Below the pieces are notes generated by a model, which worked only from the letters and a program-made list of their open reading frames with translations, was not told the origin of the DNA and did no database searches. Positions 1 to 11,681 of a DNA stretch of 44,802 nt are shown in pieces. The position numbers and the translations under genes were made by a program. Each line of letters begins with the position of its first letter. The first letter of the stretch is position 1. Source of the DNA: Mesotaenium endlicherianum. Its lineage: Eukaryota > Streptophyta > Zygnematophyceae > Zygnematales > Mesotaeniaceae. The stretch is taken from positions 137,420 through 182,221 of the forward strand of contig WELA01006442.1 of assembly GCA_009602735.1 (NCBI GenBank), given 5' to 3'.

Positions 1-393
1 CCCTTCCACCCCCCCCCACCTTGCCCGTGCGTGCAGGTACCTAGCACGGGCACCCTTGAGAGTCACTCTGAGCTCACTTCCCCCGTGCTCGTTGGCCGGC
101 GCTTGCCCTCACTGCTGCCTGGCCCCTTCTGTGTTTGTGCGTCCTCTGCTGCTGTGCCCGAAACCTCGACCCTGTGTACGGTACACCCTGGGCGTCCAAA
201 CCCTAGAATCTCCCACCCCCACCCTCGGGCCATTGGCCAGTGCACCCATTCTTTAAGTGCTGAGACCCAATCCTAAATCCTTTGCCAGGCATTCTAAGGC
301 CTTGTCCCTCAGCCTTACCCCTGAAACTCTAACTCTAGCCCCAGACCTAACACTAGGGCACGTGCGATGTGCCGGGCTATTGGACGGCGACAG
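1..393 (+). other. Intronic or upstream sequence of the kinesin gene
   Basis: No coding segment could be supported here. The stretch ends in a clear 3' splice site (AG at 392-393) just before the first recognisable coiled-coil exon, so it is most likely an intron of the kinesin gene, whose 5' exons lie outside the window. It carries scattered CCCTAA-like telomere-type motifs. Confidence 0.5.
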
Positions 394-3300
394 GTGGCGT
401 CGCTGCAGGACATCAACGCGCGCGTGCAGGAGTACAACGCCAGCCTGCAGCAGTACAACAGCCAGATGCAGGTGGGTGGGCTTTTGCGTTATTTGACAAT
501 GATAACATCTCGCTAGGGTAGCACTGCAGACAGCCCTATGGAAATTGGTGCGGTGGCCACGTAGCGGCGAGGTTTGTCAGTGTTTGTCTACTGAATTTTG
601 CAGCACTGAAGATCACGCAGTAGGACCATCCAGACGTACCAAATCATGATTTGTTTTTAAATAATACTGACGCTGTGACCTGAATGAGAGAGGAGCAGGA
701 GGATGCGATGCCTCCATGGCGGCACACGTGGCGGGCACACATCCTAAATTTCCACCGGAATATCGAATAATTCCACCTCAGGATAAACTGACCCTGATGC
801 ATATGTAGCCCAAGTCGCACTACACGCGAACCCATATAATATATGAGGCATGCTAGTCTAGTACCAATGATGACAAAGTCGGATTGAGAGGCACAGGTGG
901 ACGCAACCAAGGCGGCAGAAGCTGCCAGGAAGGTGCAGGAGGAGAAGAACGTGGCGCTGGAGGAGGTCGCGTCCCTCCGGGGCCAGCTGTCGGCCTCTCA
1001 GGCGCAGCTTCAGGCCGCCCAGGTAATGTCTGCCACCTGTTCTTCTGCTCTCCTTGGGGGGAGGGGGGGGGCTGCATCAGATGAGAGCGGCTGCGCCATG
1101 CTGTGTGTAAGTAATGCATGCGTGAGTGTGCGGGCGGGTGGATGTGTGTGTGTGTGTGTTCGCATACATGTGTGTGTATGTGTGTACGTGTGTGTATGTG
1201 TGTGCGTGTGCGTGTGCGTGTGTTGGTGGGTCTGTGTGCGTATGTCGCATGTCTTGCAACGCCAGTGTCTGCGTGGTCACGTGTGGGTGCGCGTGCCCGC
1301 GTTTCCCTCCGTGGTTGCGTGTGCCTCATAATGTGTGCCTTGGTGTGCGTGTATGTGAGTGCGCGCACAAGCATCAGAATTCTGGTTTGGGGTTTGGGGT
1401 TTGACAGTAGAGCCAAAGCTCAGCATTAGGCCAAGCAGCAAGAACCAGCTGCTGCCAGGTGCCGCAGGAGCATTGGAGCGGGTGGACAGTTAGCAGCACA
1501 GCTAGCAAGTGGCAGGTGGCAGCATATCTAATAGCTGGCAGCTGGCCGCACAGCTTGCAGCACCTGCTCTGCTGGACGCTTCTTTGTCTCACACGTGTGT
1601 GCGTCCGTGTGCGTGTGTGCGTGCGCACGCGTACATGTGGCGGCAGGAGAAGGCCGACGCTGCCTCCAAGCAGCAGCACGCTTTGGGCGGCGAGTGCGAC
1701 CGGCTGCGCGCTGAGGTGGCGCGCCTCCAGTTGGAGCGCGACACCTGTCAGGCCGAGGCCAAGGCGCTCGCTGTCGAGGCAGCGCGGTACCGCGAGTGGT
1801 CCGGCAAGTCAGTCGCTGACGTGGCCCACATGACCTCCCGGGCGGCAGAGATAGAGGTGCTCTTCTCCCCCTCTCATCTCTCCTTTACACCCTGCAACCC
1901 CGAAATTGCAAACCCTAAAACAGAAAATCAAGAATTCTCATCCCCCTTCCCCCCCCCTCCCTCCCCACCCCCCGCCCCTCTCCGGCCTCACTTTCAAACC
2001 AACACACTTTTGGCATTCGCCTGGTTACGCGCCGTTAGGGTTCTTTTGTTGTGGAGCTTGCAGGTTCGGCATAGGTTCGGCACAGGGAGTGTGGTTTGGG
2101 GCCTAGTGCAAGGGCTACCAGTGCCAGGTGTAGGTTTCAAGGCTTTGATCTCTAGCATGAGCATCAGATTATAGGGCTGCGTTCAGAGAAAGGTTTAGAG
2201 CTTACTGTCCTCCCGCTCTGGTGGCTGCTGGAAGTGCCTCCGAGGCGACTGTGTGTTGAGAGAAGGGTTAGGGTTAGGGTTGTCTGCTCACGGCAGAGTT
2301 TAGTTCAGCACCTAAGGCTTGGAACAAGGCAGTCGACTGAGGATAGGTTTGGGGTGACGGTTAGGATCGAAATTAGGGTAAGGGATCAGGATCAAGAATT
2401 TAGGTCTCTGTCTAAGGTCCAGACATAAGGCCTCAGGTTTAGGTCTGGGTCTTGTTCAATTTGAGGTCAGATTTAGGGCAATCTTGCTGAAAGTGAAACC
2501 CCACACCCTGAATTCTAGCAGGCTATAGCCAGTTGAAGCACAACCCAAACCCTAAAGTCGCAGCATATGCACTCTGCTCACGTGTTGCGTCGTCTTGCGG
2601 GCGGCTGTCGCGCGGCCTGCTCGTGTGTGGGCTGCTCCGGTGCCGCCATGTGGCGCGTGCTGGGCGAGCGCAGGAGAGCTGCGCGGCGCAGGCGGCGCTC
2701 ATATCCTCGCTGCAGAAGCAGCTGCAGACGTCCAACCAGCGCCTGCAGGTGCTCCCCCCCCCTTCCTTCTCTCCACGTCTTGCGCCGAATACCTTACACT
2801 CGTGGCTGGCCTGATGAATCGGAACTTGGAACAGAAGTTGGAAGGATTGACCCAAAGTCCCGCACCTTTTGAATTGGAACACGCGCCTTTGGGTCAGAAT
2901 GCAATACATGTAATGTATATAATATACAATAAATATAATACATAATATATTCCTGTCTCGAAGATGCTCCTCTCACCTTCTCCTCTGAGGTCTCCCTGCG
3001 TCTGAGGACTCGTCGGCATCGGCTGTCTCACCAGTCTCAGTCTACAGAAAGCAGCTCTCCTCTCTCCCTTGCTGCAACTCGTCCCTACTCCCGCTCCCCC
3101 CCTGGGGGGTGCTGGTGGGTGCTGCAAGTGAGCCCATTGACGGCGAGTGCTCCTTCTTGCTCCTGCGGTCCGGAGGCCAGCGGAGGCGATAGCGTTGCTG
3201 TTTCCGGATATTCAGGGAGTCCAGTGCGTCCGACACCTTTAGCATCGGCAGCACAGGCCACGCAAGGCCTGCATTTGACACCTGTCGCATCGGGAGCGCA

Positions 3301-5067
3301 GGCAGGGTAGGCAAGGCTTGGGGGTGGGAGCCCTCAGGGGGCTCTGAGCGCTGGTGCCCTCTGCCCCTGTGAGACCTGTCAATGAGTACTTTCCTCTCCC
3401 TGTTGGCAGGCCCTTCCTTTGCGGACATTTTGAATGTCAGAACTGTCGCCCCCCCCTCACCCCCCCCACCCCCATCCTCNGATTTTTCGCATGCTGGTGT
3501 TGGTGCTGGCGCTCCCCGCCCATCCAAAACCTGTTGCTTGCCCGTCCGTGTTGCTCCCCCCGCCTCTCGCCCAGCGCGCGCATCTTCTGCAGGTTGCTGA
3601 GCATCAATGCTCTCTGCCACTCTCTATTCTTTTCACTTCTGCTGACCGATTTCACAAGCTGAGCACTTAGCCCTTTCTGCACCCACCCCTCAAGCATGTT
3701 CATTTCACCGGGGGCCCTAATCCTGCTGATAGGTAGGGCTCTCTGGGGCCCCGTTCACACCCGTCATGTGTTATTTTTTCCTTCCCGGGGGTGTGCTGCT
3801 TGCTCTGCAGGTTGCACAGAGCCAGGAGGAGTGCAGCGGGGCTGAGCTGGCGGAGCTGAGGGCGCGTGTTGCGCTCCTGGAGGGACAGCTTGCGGCCGCG
3901 GAGCTGCGCGTCCAGGAGGGCGAGATCGTCCGCCGCAAGCTCCACAACACCATCCAGGTGCGCGCGCGCGCTCGCCCGTGTGGCGCTCTCTGGTGTTTGC
4001 TTGCAGCATGTGGTGCGCGCATGCGCTCGCCCGCCCCACGCGCCCGCCTTCCCGTAAAAGCAAGAGGGGCTCATTTGGCAGGAGCATACAGGAGTGCACA
4101 TGAGTTGAAGAGTAGCACCACAAGACCCCCAAGACCTGTCCTTTGTCGGATACATAGCGTCGATAGCGACCATCTGAAGCACACTGCCACAAGCACAGGC
4201 ACTCGTTTGACGCGGTGTCAGCTAGCAGAGCAAATAGACCCCAAGCCGTCGTGCAGACACTAACGCCCTGTCTGTCTCAATCGCGAGGTACGCCCCCTCT
4301 CTGTGCAGGAGCTGAAGGGCAACATCCGCGTGTTCTGCCGCGTGCGGCCGCTGGGGAGCGACGAGGAGGCGGGGCCGGAGGAGGCCCCCGTGGTGCAGTA
4401 CCCTGCCATCTCGCCGGAGCTCAGGGGGCGCGCCATCGAGCTCGCGAACCCGCAGGGTGGGTTGGGGAGGGAGAACGCGAGCGAGCAAGTGAGGATGGAG
4501 AAAGGGAGAGGGAGAGGAGAGGGAGAGAGAGACAGAGGGAGAGGGAGAGGGAGAGGGAGAGGGAGAGAGGGGGAGAGGAGAGGGAGAGGGAGAGGGAGAG
4601 AGTGGGAGAGAGGGGGAGACGGGGAGAGGAGAGGCAGAGGGAGAGGGAGTGGGAGAGCGCGAGAGAGGTGGAGAGGAGAGGGAGAGGGAGGAAGGGAGGG
4701 CGGGAGGGAGAGGGAGGAGGGATGGAGGGTGAATGAGTGGGTGGCCTATCCACCTGACCCCACCCTGCCACCGGTTCCACCATTTGTTCCTTCATCTGGG
4801 TCTCTCCTACTGGAACGCAAGAAGCTCTAGCCTGACGCACTCTGACACCCCCTTTGACGCGCTCTGACGCCTCTTTGAGTGCTGAAGTTGTGGTGCCCTT
4901 GAGATAAAGTAGCCCATGGGAGCTCCTTGCGCTGGTGCTGGGGAGACGGATGCTTGCGCTGCCTTGTTGATGTGCTTGCGTGCATGAATCTGTGCGGGGG
5001 TCAGTATCACTTTGGGTCTGTGTGTGCGTGTGCGTGTGCGTGTGTGCATGTTTGGTTGTGTGTGCGT

Positions 5068-5105
<38 letters not shown>

Positions 5106-6815
5106 CACTTGTGTATGTTCGCGGCCGCGTTCATGTGTGTGTGCCTGTGCCCCCACCTGTGCTTTTCTCTGACATGACGTGCTCGCCTGCATGCTGAGTC
5201 TGAAGCGTGTGGGTGTCCCCAAACCCTAATTCCAAACCCTAACTTTAAGTCCCATGCCTGCAGGTCCCAAGCACAGCTTCACGTTCGACAAAGTGTTTGG
5301 GCCGGAGGCGAAGCAGGCGCATGTGTTTGATGAAATCGAGCAGCTGGTTCAGAGCGCCCTCGACGGCTACAAGGTGCGCTGCGACGGCATAGAAATGAGA
5401 GGGGGGGCCTGATGAAGGGCAGGGGAGGAGAGGAGAGGAGAGAAGGTCCGTCTTGTGAGGAGGAGAGAGCTTGCAACGTGTCTTTTTGCCTGTGTTGAGC
5501 GAGAGAAGAGCGTATGCACTGACTCGGCTTTGTCCAGCTGTCCAGCTGTCATGCTTCTCTATGCTTCTCTTGTACCCGACAACACGCTTTCTTCTTCATC
5601 CTCGGTGTGTCCTCCCATGTGCTACTTTGGGAGGCGGATTTTCCTGGAGTGGAAGACTGATGGTGACAGCACCTTGCGCGGGCACGCTTTCAAGCGCACG
5701 CGGTGTGCGCGTGCGTGCATTCTCAAGTGTAGTGCCAGTGTGCGTGCGTGCGCAGAGTCAGGCGCGTGTGTGCGCGCGCGCGCCTGCGTGCGTGCGTGAA
5801 TGCAGGCGTACATGCATGCGTGTGCACGAGGGTGCAGCCACCTCGCTGAGTGCAGCCTGTGCTTCTGCTTCAGAAGTGAGCTTTTCTCCAGCATGTGTGG
5901 GTTCGTCTGCATGCCCTTGTTCTCATGCGCCCCTCTTCCTCCCTCCCCCTCCCTCTTCTTCCCTCTCCCCCCGCGTGTGCGTGCGTGCGTGCGTCTGCGT
6001 ACGACAGGTGTGCATCTTTGCGTACGGGCAGACGGGGTCAGGCAAGACGTACACGATGCTGGGGCAGCCGCGCGAGAGCGAGCACCGCGGGGTGATCCCG
6101 CGCTCGCTGGAGCAGATCTTCCGCAGCAGCCAGGAGCTGCAGCAGCAGCAGGGCTGGCGCTTCACTATGCAGGTGGGTTGTGGGGGACTGGGTTTAGGTT
6201 TTTTTATTGGGCTCCAGTTGAGAGGGCGCCAGGTTGGGGTTTTGAGCTCCAGGTTTGAAGGAAAATTCTGGAGTGTATGTGTGAATGTGGGTGTAGGTGT
6301 GTTGTGGGTGAGGGAAGTGTATTTGATAGCAGCTGCTTTTGCTGCGGGGTAACTTTTAGGAGTTAGCACTTGCAGTCTGTGTGTGTGTACATAAGTATGT
6401 ACATGTGCCTGTGTGTGCATGTTTACGTGCGTGTGGGGTTGCGCGAGGTGCACACTCGTGAGTGTGCCTGCTGCGCGTGCGCATGCACGCCCATGTGTGC
6501 ATGAGTGTGTCCGTGTGCACGCGCACGCACAAGTACGTTTGTGCGTACTCTTCTCCGACTCCTCCTGTTCTTACATTCCTGTATGTCCTTCATGTGCGCG
6601 TGCGTCTGTGTATCATCCCAACCCTGCCAGGCCTCCATGCTGGAAATCTACAACGAGACCATAAAGGATCTTCTTATCGGCAGCAGCGGCAACGGCAGCG
6701 GCAGCGGCGCCGTCAGCAACGGCAGCAGTGCATGCGCTGGCAGCACCGGCAGCGGCGGCGGCAATGCCCCCCACCACGCCGGCAGCAGCACCAGGGAGGG
6801 TGCCAGCTGTCAGGC

Positions 6816-6846
<31 letters not shown>

Positions 6847-9085
6847 GGCAAGCAGTACATTGTGAAGCACGACGCGCACGGCAACACGCACGTGTCAGAT
6901 CTGACGCTGGTGGAGGTCGCCAGCTGGCGTGAGGTGGAGGCCCTGCTGGCCAAGGCCGCCCACAGCAGGTGCGCGTGCGCTAGAGGGAGGGGGGGGCTCG
7001 CTTGCGCGGGCGGGCGTGCAAGCGCGTGCGGGGGAGAGCGCGAGAAATTGCACATGAGAGAGGCCCAGAGATGGCCTGCTTGCACGCCGCGCGCAAAAGA
7101 GTGCATACTCGCCCACGTACGGGGCAGCGCGTTCGAGCTGGCATGTAGCAGTGCAGATATTCACTCGCATGCGTGCTTGCAGGAAAGGGCGACCGCGCTC
7201 ATGAGCGGGAGAGTGCACGTGCAAGCACGTGTGTGCCAGCCAGCCGCCGCACAGTGATGCACTCAAAATCTGACTGGCCAAGGATCAGTGCTCTGCGGAA
7301 AGAGGAGAGCACGCGTGTGCCAACCCAACTGTCTAAGTAATAGACTGACTGACTGACTGATTGATCGAATGATTGATTGAGCGACCAACTCCCAGACTGA
7401 CTGTTGGTGCTGGTGCTGGTGCTGGTGGATGTGTGTGTGCACTATGGGACTTTCTCTCATGCGCGCGCAGGTCGGTGGGGAGGACGGCGATGAACGAGCA
7501 GTCGTCGCGCAGCCACTGCGTGTTCACGCTCCGCATCCAGGGCACCAACGAGGTGCGGACACCTGGCACCCCGTGCCATTTGGCGCCCCATGCCGCCCCG
7601 CCCCGCTCCCCTCCGCACATCTTCCCCGTGCCTTTCCTGTTTCTCGTCTCTCTCTCTCTGGCTCCCCCAGGTCTGCTGAGCCCCTCCCTATCTCCCCAGC
7701 TGTTTCGACGCATTGCCCCCATGCCAGGCAAGAGAGGAGGTGAGCGGGGAAGTGGGGGATGGGGGCTCAGGCTTGGCTGCAGGAAGTTAGGTCTGGTTGC
7801 TTAAGCTTTGGTACATCAGGGACAAGGGATTAGTACCTGAAATTCTTGCCTGGAGCTCAGGATCAAGGCCCTTCCGACAAAAATAAGAGTTTGTGGTCTG
7901 AGCTTTGCCTACGCCACGTGGCACGCCCGCGTGTCTTCCTGTGTCTGGTGGGGTGGGCGTGGATGGGATGGGTGGGGGGGGATAAACGCAGGGTGCTGAC
8001 AAGGCGGTGAGCGGAGTGCTGAACCTGATCGACCTGGCGGGCAGCGAGCGGCTGTCGCGCAGCCAGGCCACCGGGGACCGCCTCAAAGAGACCCAGGTGA
8101 GTGCAAACGCTTGCTCGCAATCTTGGCCCATCCCAGTGACCTGCATACGCTGCCACAGCCTGGCCGCGGCTGGACCATCCCCGAGAAAAAGGAGGTCCGG
8201 GCAGGTGCGTCTTCGGTGCTCTCCCCAACAGGCTGCATTTGGTGCCGCAGCCGGCTGTGAGCTTGACATGACACGCCTGGGCGTGAGTGCTGGCGTGCTC
8301 GCTTGCAGGCTATCAATAGGATCACAACCGTCAATTCGGTGCCCAGCAGAGAGTCTCCAGTGACTGACTGTGGGCTTGACTGTATGACTGTGCGTGCGTG
8401 CGTGTGTGTGCGTGTGTGCGTGTATGCGTGAGTGTGTGTGCGTGTGTGTTTGCCTGTGTGTGTGCGCGCGCGCGTGTGCGCGTGCAGGCGATCAACAAGA
8501 GCCTGAGCAGCCTGGGCGACGTGATCTGCGCCATTGCCAACCGCGAGGCGCACGTGCCCTACCGCAACTCCAAGCTCACCTACCTCCTCCAGGTGAGACC
8601 ACGAAGCACCAGACTCGAATAACCTTCTCTGCGTTGTGTGTGTGCTGTGGTGCGTGCTGAAGACGTGCTTGGGAGGCCACGTGAAAGCTTGGATAACTCT
8701 TCCTACTCCTGCGTGCAAGCATCTCCTCTGTGCTGTGCAATGGTGACACTACTTTGACATCCACATGTGTGTGTGTGTGTGTGTATCCTCCTCTCATGTG
8801 TATCTCCCTCTCCTCCTGCGCGCGTGCGCGCTCCTCCTCTCTGCTGTGCTGTGCTGTGCTGTGCTGTGGTGCGCGCGGCAGCCGTGCTTGGGCGGCGACG
8901 CGAAGACGCTCATGTTTGTCAACGTGGCGCCCGACGCGCAGTCCCTCAGCGAGTCGCTGTGCTCCCTGCGCTTTGCGTCCAAGGTGAACGCGTGCGAGAT
9001 TGGCGTCCCCCGCAAGCAGGCCACCACCAGCAATGGCAGCGGCGGCGGCGGCGGCGGCGCACGCCCAGACGTGTCCAAGAACTGA
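394..9085 (+). CDS. Kinesin-14-type C-terminal motor protein, 13 exons, 5' partial
   Basis: Exons read by GT-AG boundaries and frame: 394-471, 897-1022, 1647-1856, 2674-2748, 3811-3957, 4309-4456, 5264-5373, 6008-6172, 6631-6968, 7471-7552, 7992-8096, 8488-8592, 8882-9085. They give 1893 bp, or 630 codons plus TGA, with no internal stop. Residues 1-212 are heptad-rich coiled coil (stalk). The neck [14 protein letters not shown] (213-226) directly precedes the motor, the arrangement of minus-end-directed kinesin-14 (Ncd/KIFC1/ATK type). The motor shows the P-loop GQTGSGKT (305-312), switch I NEQSSRSH (474-481), switch II DLAGSE (507-512) and the [11 protein letters not shown] helix. Known family role: ATP-driven microtubule cross-linking and spindle focusing. 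Oddities: a Gly/Ser/Ala-rich insert of about 57 residues (370-426) after the EIYNE...DLL segment, and a short Gly-rich tail. The start codon and any N-terminal tail lie upstream of the window. The family call is secure; the subfamily is inferred from neck and motor order. Confidence 0.93.
1138..1245 (+). repeat. GT microsatellite in kinesin intron 2
   Basis: Alternating GT/GC/AT dinucleotides. It generates spurious His/Thr or Cys/Val reading frames on both strands, which should not be called genes. Confidence 0.9.
4478..4735 (+). repeat. Purine-only GA tract in kinesin intron 6
   Basis: About 250 bases that are almost entirely G and A on the plus strand, built from GGGAGA-like units, starting about 20 bases after the exon 6 donor. 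Long homopurine mirror-like tracts can form triplex (H-DNA). That is general knowledge about such tracts and has not been tested here. Confidence 0.9.
5019..5101 (+). repeat. GT microsatellite in kinesin intron 6
   Basis: A TG/CG alternating run ending in about ten uninterrupted TG units, in the same intron as the GA tract. Non-coding. Confidence 0.9.
8394..8487 (+). repeat. GT/GC alternating tract abutting the exon 12 acceptor
   Basis: Alternating purine-pyrimidine sequence (TG, CG) runs directly into the GTGCAG acceptor at 8482-8487. It occupies the place where a polypyrimidine tract would normally lie. Similar tracts precede exons 3 and 8. Confidence 0.85.
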
Positions 9086-9610
9086 AAGACCGGAGCTTGG
9101 AGCCCGGAGACGTATGCCAAAGAAATGAGCGAGGGGCAGTTGAGTTAGTCTTTCCTGCGCGCGGTGTGCTGCTCCTTGCTGCTGCTCCCTTCTCGGCAAG
9201 CCGTGCCAGTGGGCCGCCAGCAGCAGCGCCGGCGCGCGCCCCGAAATGTCCAAGGCATCGAGAGGGCCTCGGGAGGGCAGTTTAGTTTGTTTCCGCGGCG
9301 ACCATCGGGCTGTAGTCCTCGCTCCTGGGCAGCTCCCGCACCAGCAGGCCACCAGCAATGGCACGCACGCAAGTGCGCACGAGTATGTCCGAGTAACTGA
9401 GCGTGCTGGAGAAAGGCAGCCAACTACAGAGTTTTTTTAGCTGATCGCAGTGTGCTTAATCTGGCTCCTCGGTGCTCTTCAGCATCTCGCCCTAGCAGGA
9501 GGCATCGGCATGTTTGCGACGCACGCCCCAGCGTGTCGTACAGCCGAGGGAGGGCCGGATGCTCTTAGTCAGTCTCTCCTGATGCACGTGTTTGATCTGG
9601 CGCATTGGCT
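9010..9610 (+). repeat. Degenerate tandem copies of the kinesin 3' terminal segment
   Basis: The last coding bases and start of the 3' UTR (CGCAAGCAGGCCACC then ACGCCCAGACGTGTCC then TTAGTCTTTCCTG, about 9010-9160) recur in decayed form. Copies are seen near 9195-9300 (GCGCGCCCCGAAATGTCC) and 9337-9440 (CGCACCAGCAGGCCACC then GAGTATGTCC). A probable fourth lies near 9515-9600 (CACGCCCCAGCGTGTC then TTAGTCAGTCTCTCCTG). The copies differ by indels and are not open frames. The gene's 3' UTR probably lies inside the array. Confidence 0.6.
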
Positions 9611-10440
9611 CTCCTGTCGTTTTGGGCGCTTCGGCTCTTTAGGGTGAGCTTCTTCAGATTCGTCAGCTCTAGCTTCTATCTAGCTGCAATCTCAAAAAGC
9701 GTGTGTTAACTCCTCAAGAGTGAGACCGTGAATGTGCATTGCATGAGATCGAGAGGGAGCTAGCTTGTGCTCCCAGGACTCTGCAAATGCGCAAAGGCTA
9801 CATTTCCAGGAGGCCCGCAAGGTGGTGATGTGCTGCTGTTGAATCCTGCTGAATCCTCGTCATAACCTTAGAATGTGATAGCAATGGGTTCGACTCAATT
9901 ACGTCCTGTAGGGGAAGCCTGTGAGTATGGTGCGTGGTAGCTAGCAGCTGCTTTTAGCTGTGATGACCATCATTTTAATTTGATGAACTTTGTAGTCACG
10001 GACAACTGGAAGTTGACTAAGACTTGACGGGTCGGCTTAGACGCTACCCCTTCTCAAGGGTATAGCCTGTTGCAAGCTCACGTAGAAAGACATCAAGCTT
10101 TTTATTTATTTGTACCAGAATGCCTAGGACATGCATGCTTGTAAGTGTAGCTTGTCCAGGATGTGACAGTAACTATCTCAGTAATTTAGATTATACTCAA
10201 CATGTGTGCAAGAATGACACGAATGCAATAACATGACCCTGTTGTTTCCTGTAGGTGGTCGATGGGCGTAAGAGCACATGCAGCCCAAATGCCCATTTTT
10301 TGGACACTTAGGTACTTTTTAGCGCCATTTGCGGCGGTTTTGTCGGAGTAGTCTGAAATTTGAGAATCTAATAAATAACGCATATATGTACACCTCCCTA
10401 AAGTTTCAGACACAGCTGACATATACTCCATAAGTCATTG
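9611..10440. other. Intergenic stretch without a recognisable gene
   Basis: Only very short frames on either strand, with no domain-like sequence. Composition drifts from G/C-rich to A/T-rich, marking the change from the kinesin locus to the repeat-rich block. Confidence 0.6.
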
Positions 10441-10494
10441 CACCTTTAGTGAAAGTGAAGAATTTGTCAGCAAAAGTGGAATTTCTCACTTTGT

Positions 10495-11222
10495 CTCATT
10501 CTTGCTGCTTTATACAAATGACCATCAGTTGTCCAAAAATATTTCATTCTTTGACTCCATTTTTTAAAAGGCTACTAAGAACCCTCATAGGTAGCCAGAT
10601 TTTAAAAAAAAAAACCATCATATAATCCCTTCAAGTTATGGGCCTCCAAAGTGTGCCATGTGGCGCATTTCACACATGTGAAGAGTGGCAGTCCGTTAAA
10701 TGCGGTATATTTGTAGTACGGATCTGCAAATTGTTTCATTGGATTTTTCATGCCCTCATAGAGCTATTGGTGAAGTTTTGGGTCATTCCATTCATTGAGA
10801 CCCAAGATATGCACATTGATCGAAATCTGCAAAAGTAAGCGATAATTGGAAAATGGTTACATGTTGCACTTTTTATCACTTCATACAGATGGCCATAACT
10901 TGTACTCCACTTTCTTGATTCCCCCCAAATTTTGAAGAGGCATTAAGGACCCAACTAGGTAGCCATAGAAGGAAAAACATATCAGTTTGCATCAAAATAC
11001 ACCAGGCTGTGAGCCTTCAAAATGTGACATGTGGAGTTTCTCGCACATGTGAAGCATGCCAACCCATACAATGCAGAAACACTTGGAGTACGGATCTGAA
11101 AATGATCCTACTATATTCTGCACCCCCCCATAGTGCTACTGGTCAAGTTACAGCCCATTTTAAGCACCACAGCCCAAGATAGGGCCCATGAGCTATGTAT
11201 GCAAAGGTAGGCGATAAGTCGT
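10495..11222 (+). repeat. Two-copy tandem repeat, period about 370 bp
   Basis: The segment ending in GTAAGCGATAA (10835-10845) is repeated after about 370 bases, ending in GTAGGCGATAAG. Matching landmarks in the same order are CATACARATGRCCAT, GGTAGCCA, GTGRCATGTGG, CACACATGTGAAG/CGCACATGTGAAG and AGTACGGATCTG. The copies differ by many substitutions and small indels. No open frame spans a unit, so a satellite-like or duplicated non-coding unit fits best. Confidence 0.8.
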
Positions 11223-11681
11223 CTACTTCTTGAAAGGTGACTCTTTTCAATGCATGTGTTCAGTGGCATATGTTAACAACCTGGCATTGTTTGATGCTAT
11301 AAATTTTCATGACTGTTCTTCTATGTAAGAGGATTGCATAACAGTTTCAAGTTTGAAATTTAAAGGTGTTTTCAGACTTGAAGAGTTACCTAAAGTTTAA
11401 AGAAAAGTACACGTAAAAAAACTGCCATCTTAATTTTCTCACCCTCATAAGTTCTGCTAAATGTGCATTTCAATCTATGCCACATTTTTGGTGTGTAGGC
11501 ACAAGTGAACTCTACATGCTCAAATAAAAGTTTATTCCAAAAATGCAAAAAATAATGTTGTATTATATAATCAAAAAATAAAAAAATGCCAAAAATTTGC
11601 TGAACCAACATTTTACCACCTACCTACCTACCAATCCGCCTATAACTCTGTACACATTCATACAGAAGGTCTTTTTCATCA
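11223..11681. other. AT-rich non-coding flank
   Basis: No supported gene. It lies between the 370-bp tandem repeat and the decayed transposase, and may contain the terminus of that transposon. No inverted repeat was recognised by eye. Confidence 0.5.

Noticed and set aside
4421..5134. 237-codon minus-strand frame over kinesin intron 6, and similar frames at 853-1416 and 5923-6453
   Set aside because: They translate GT and GA microsatellites into His/Thr and Ser/Leu runs inside introns of a well-supported gene.
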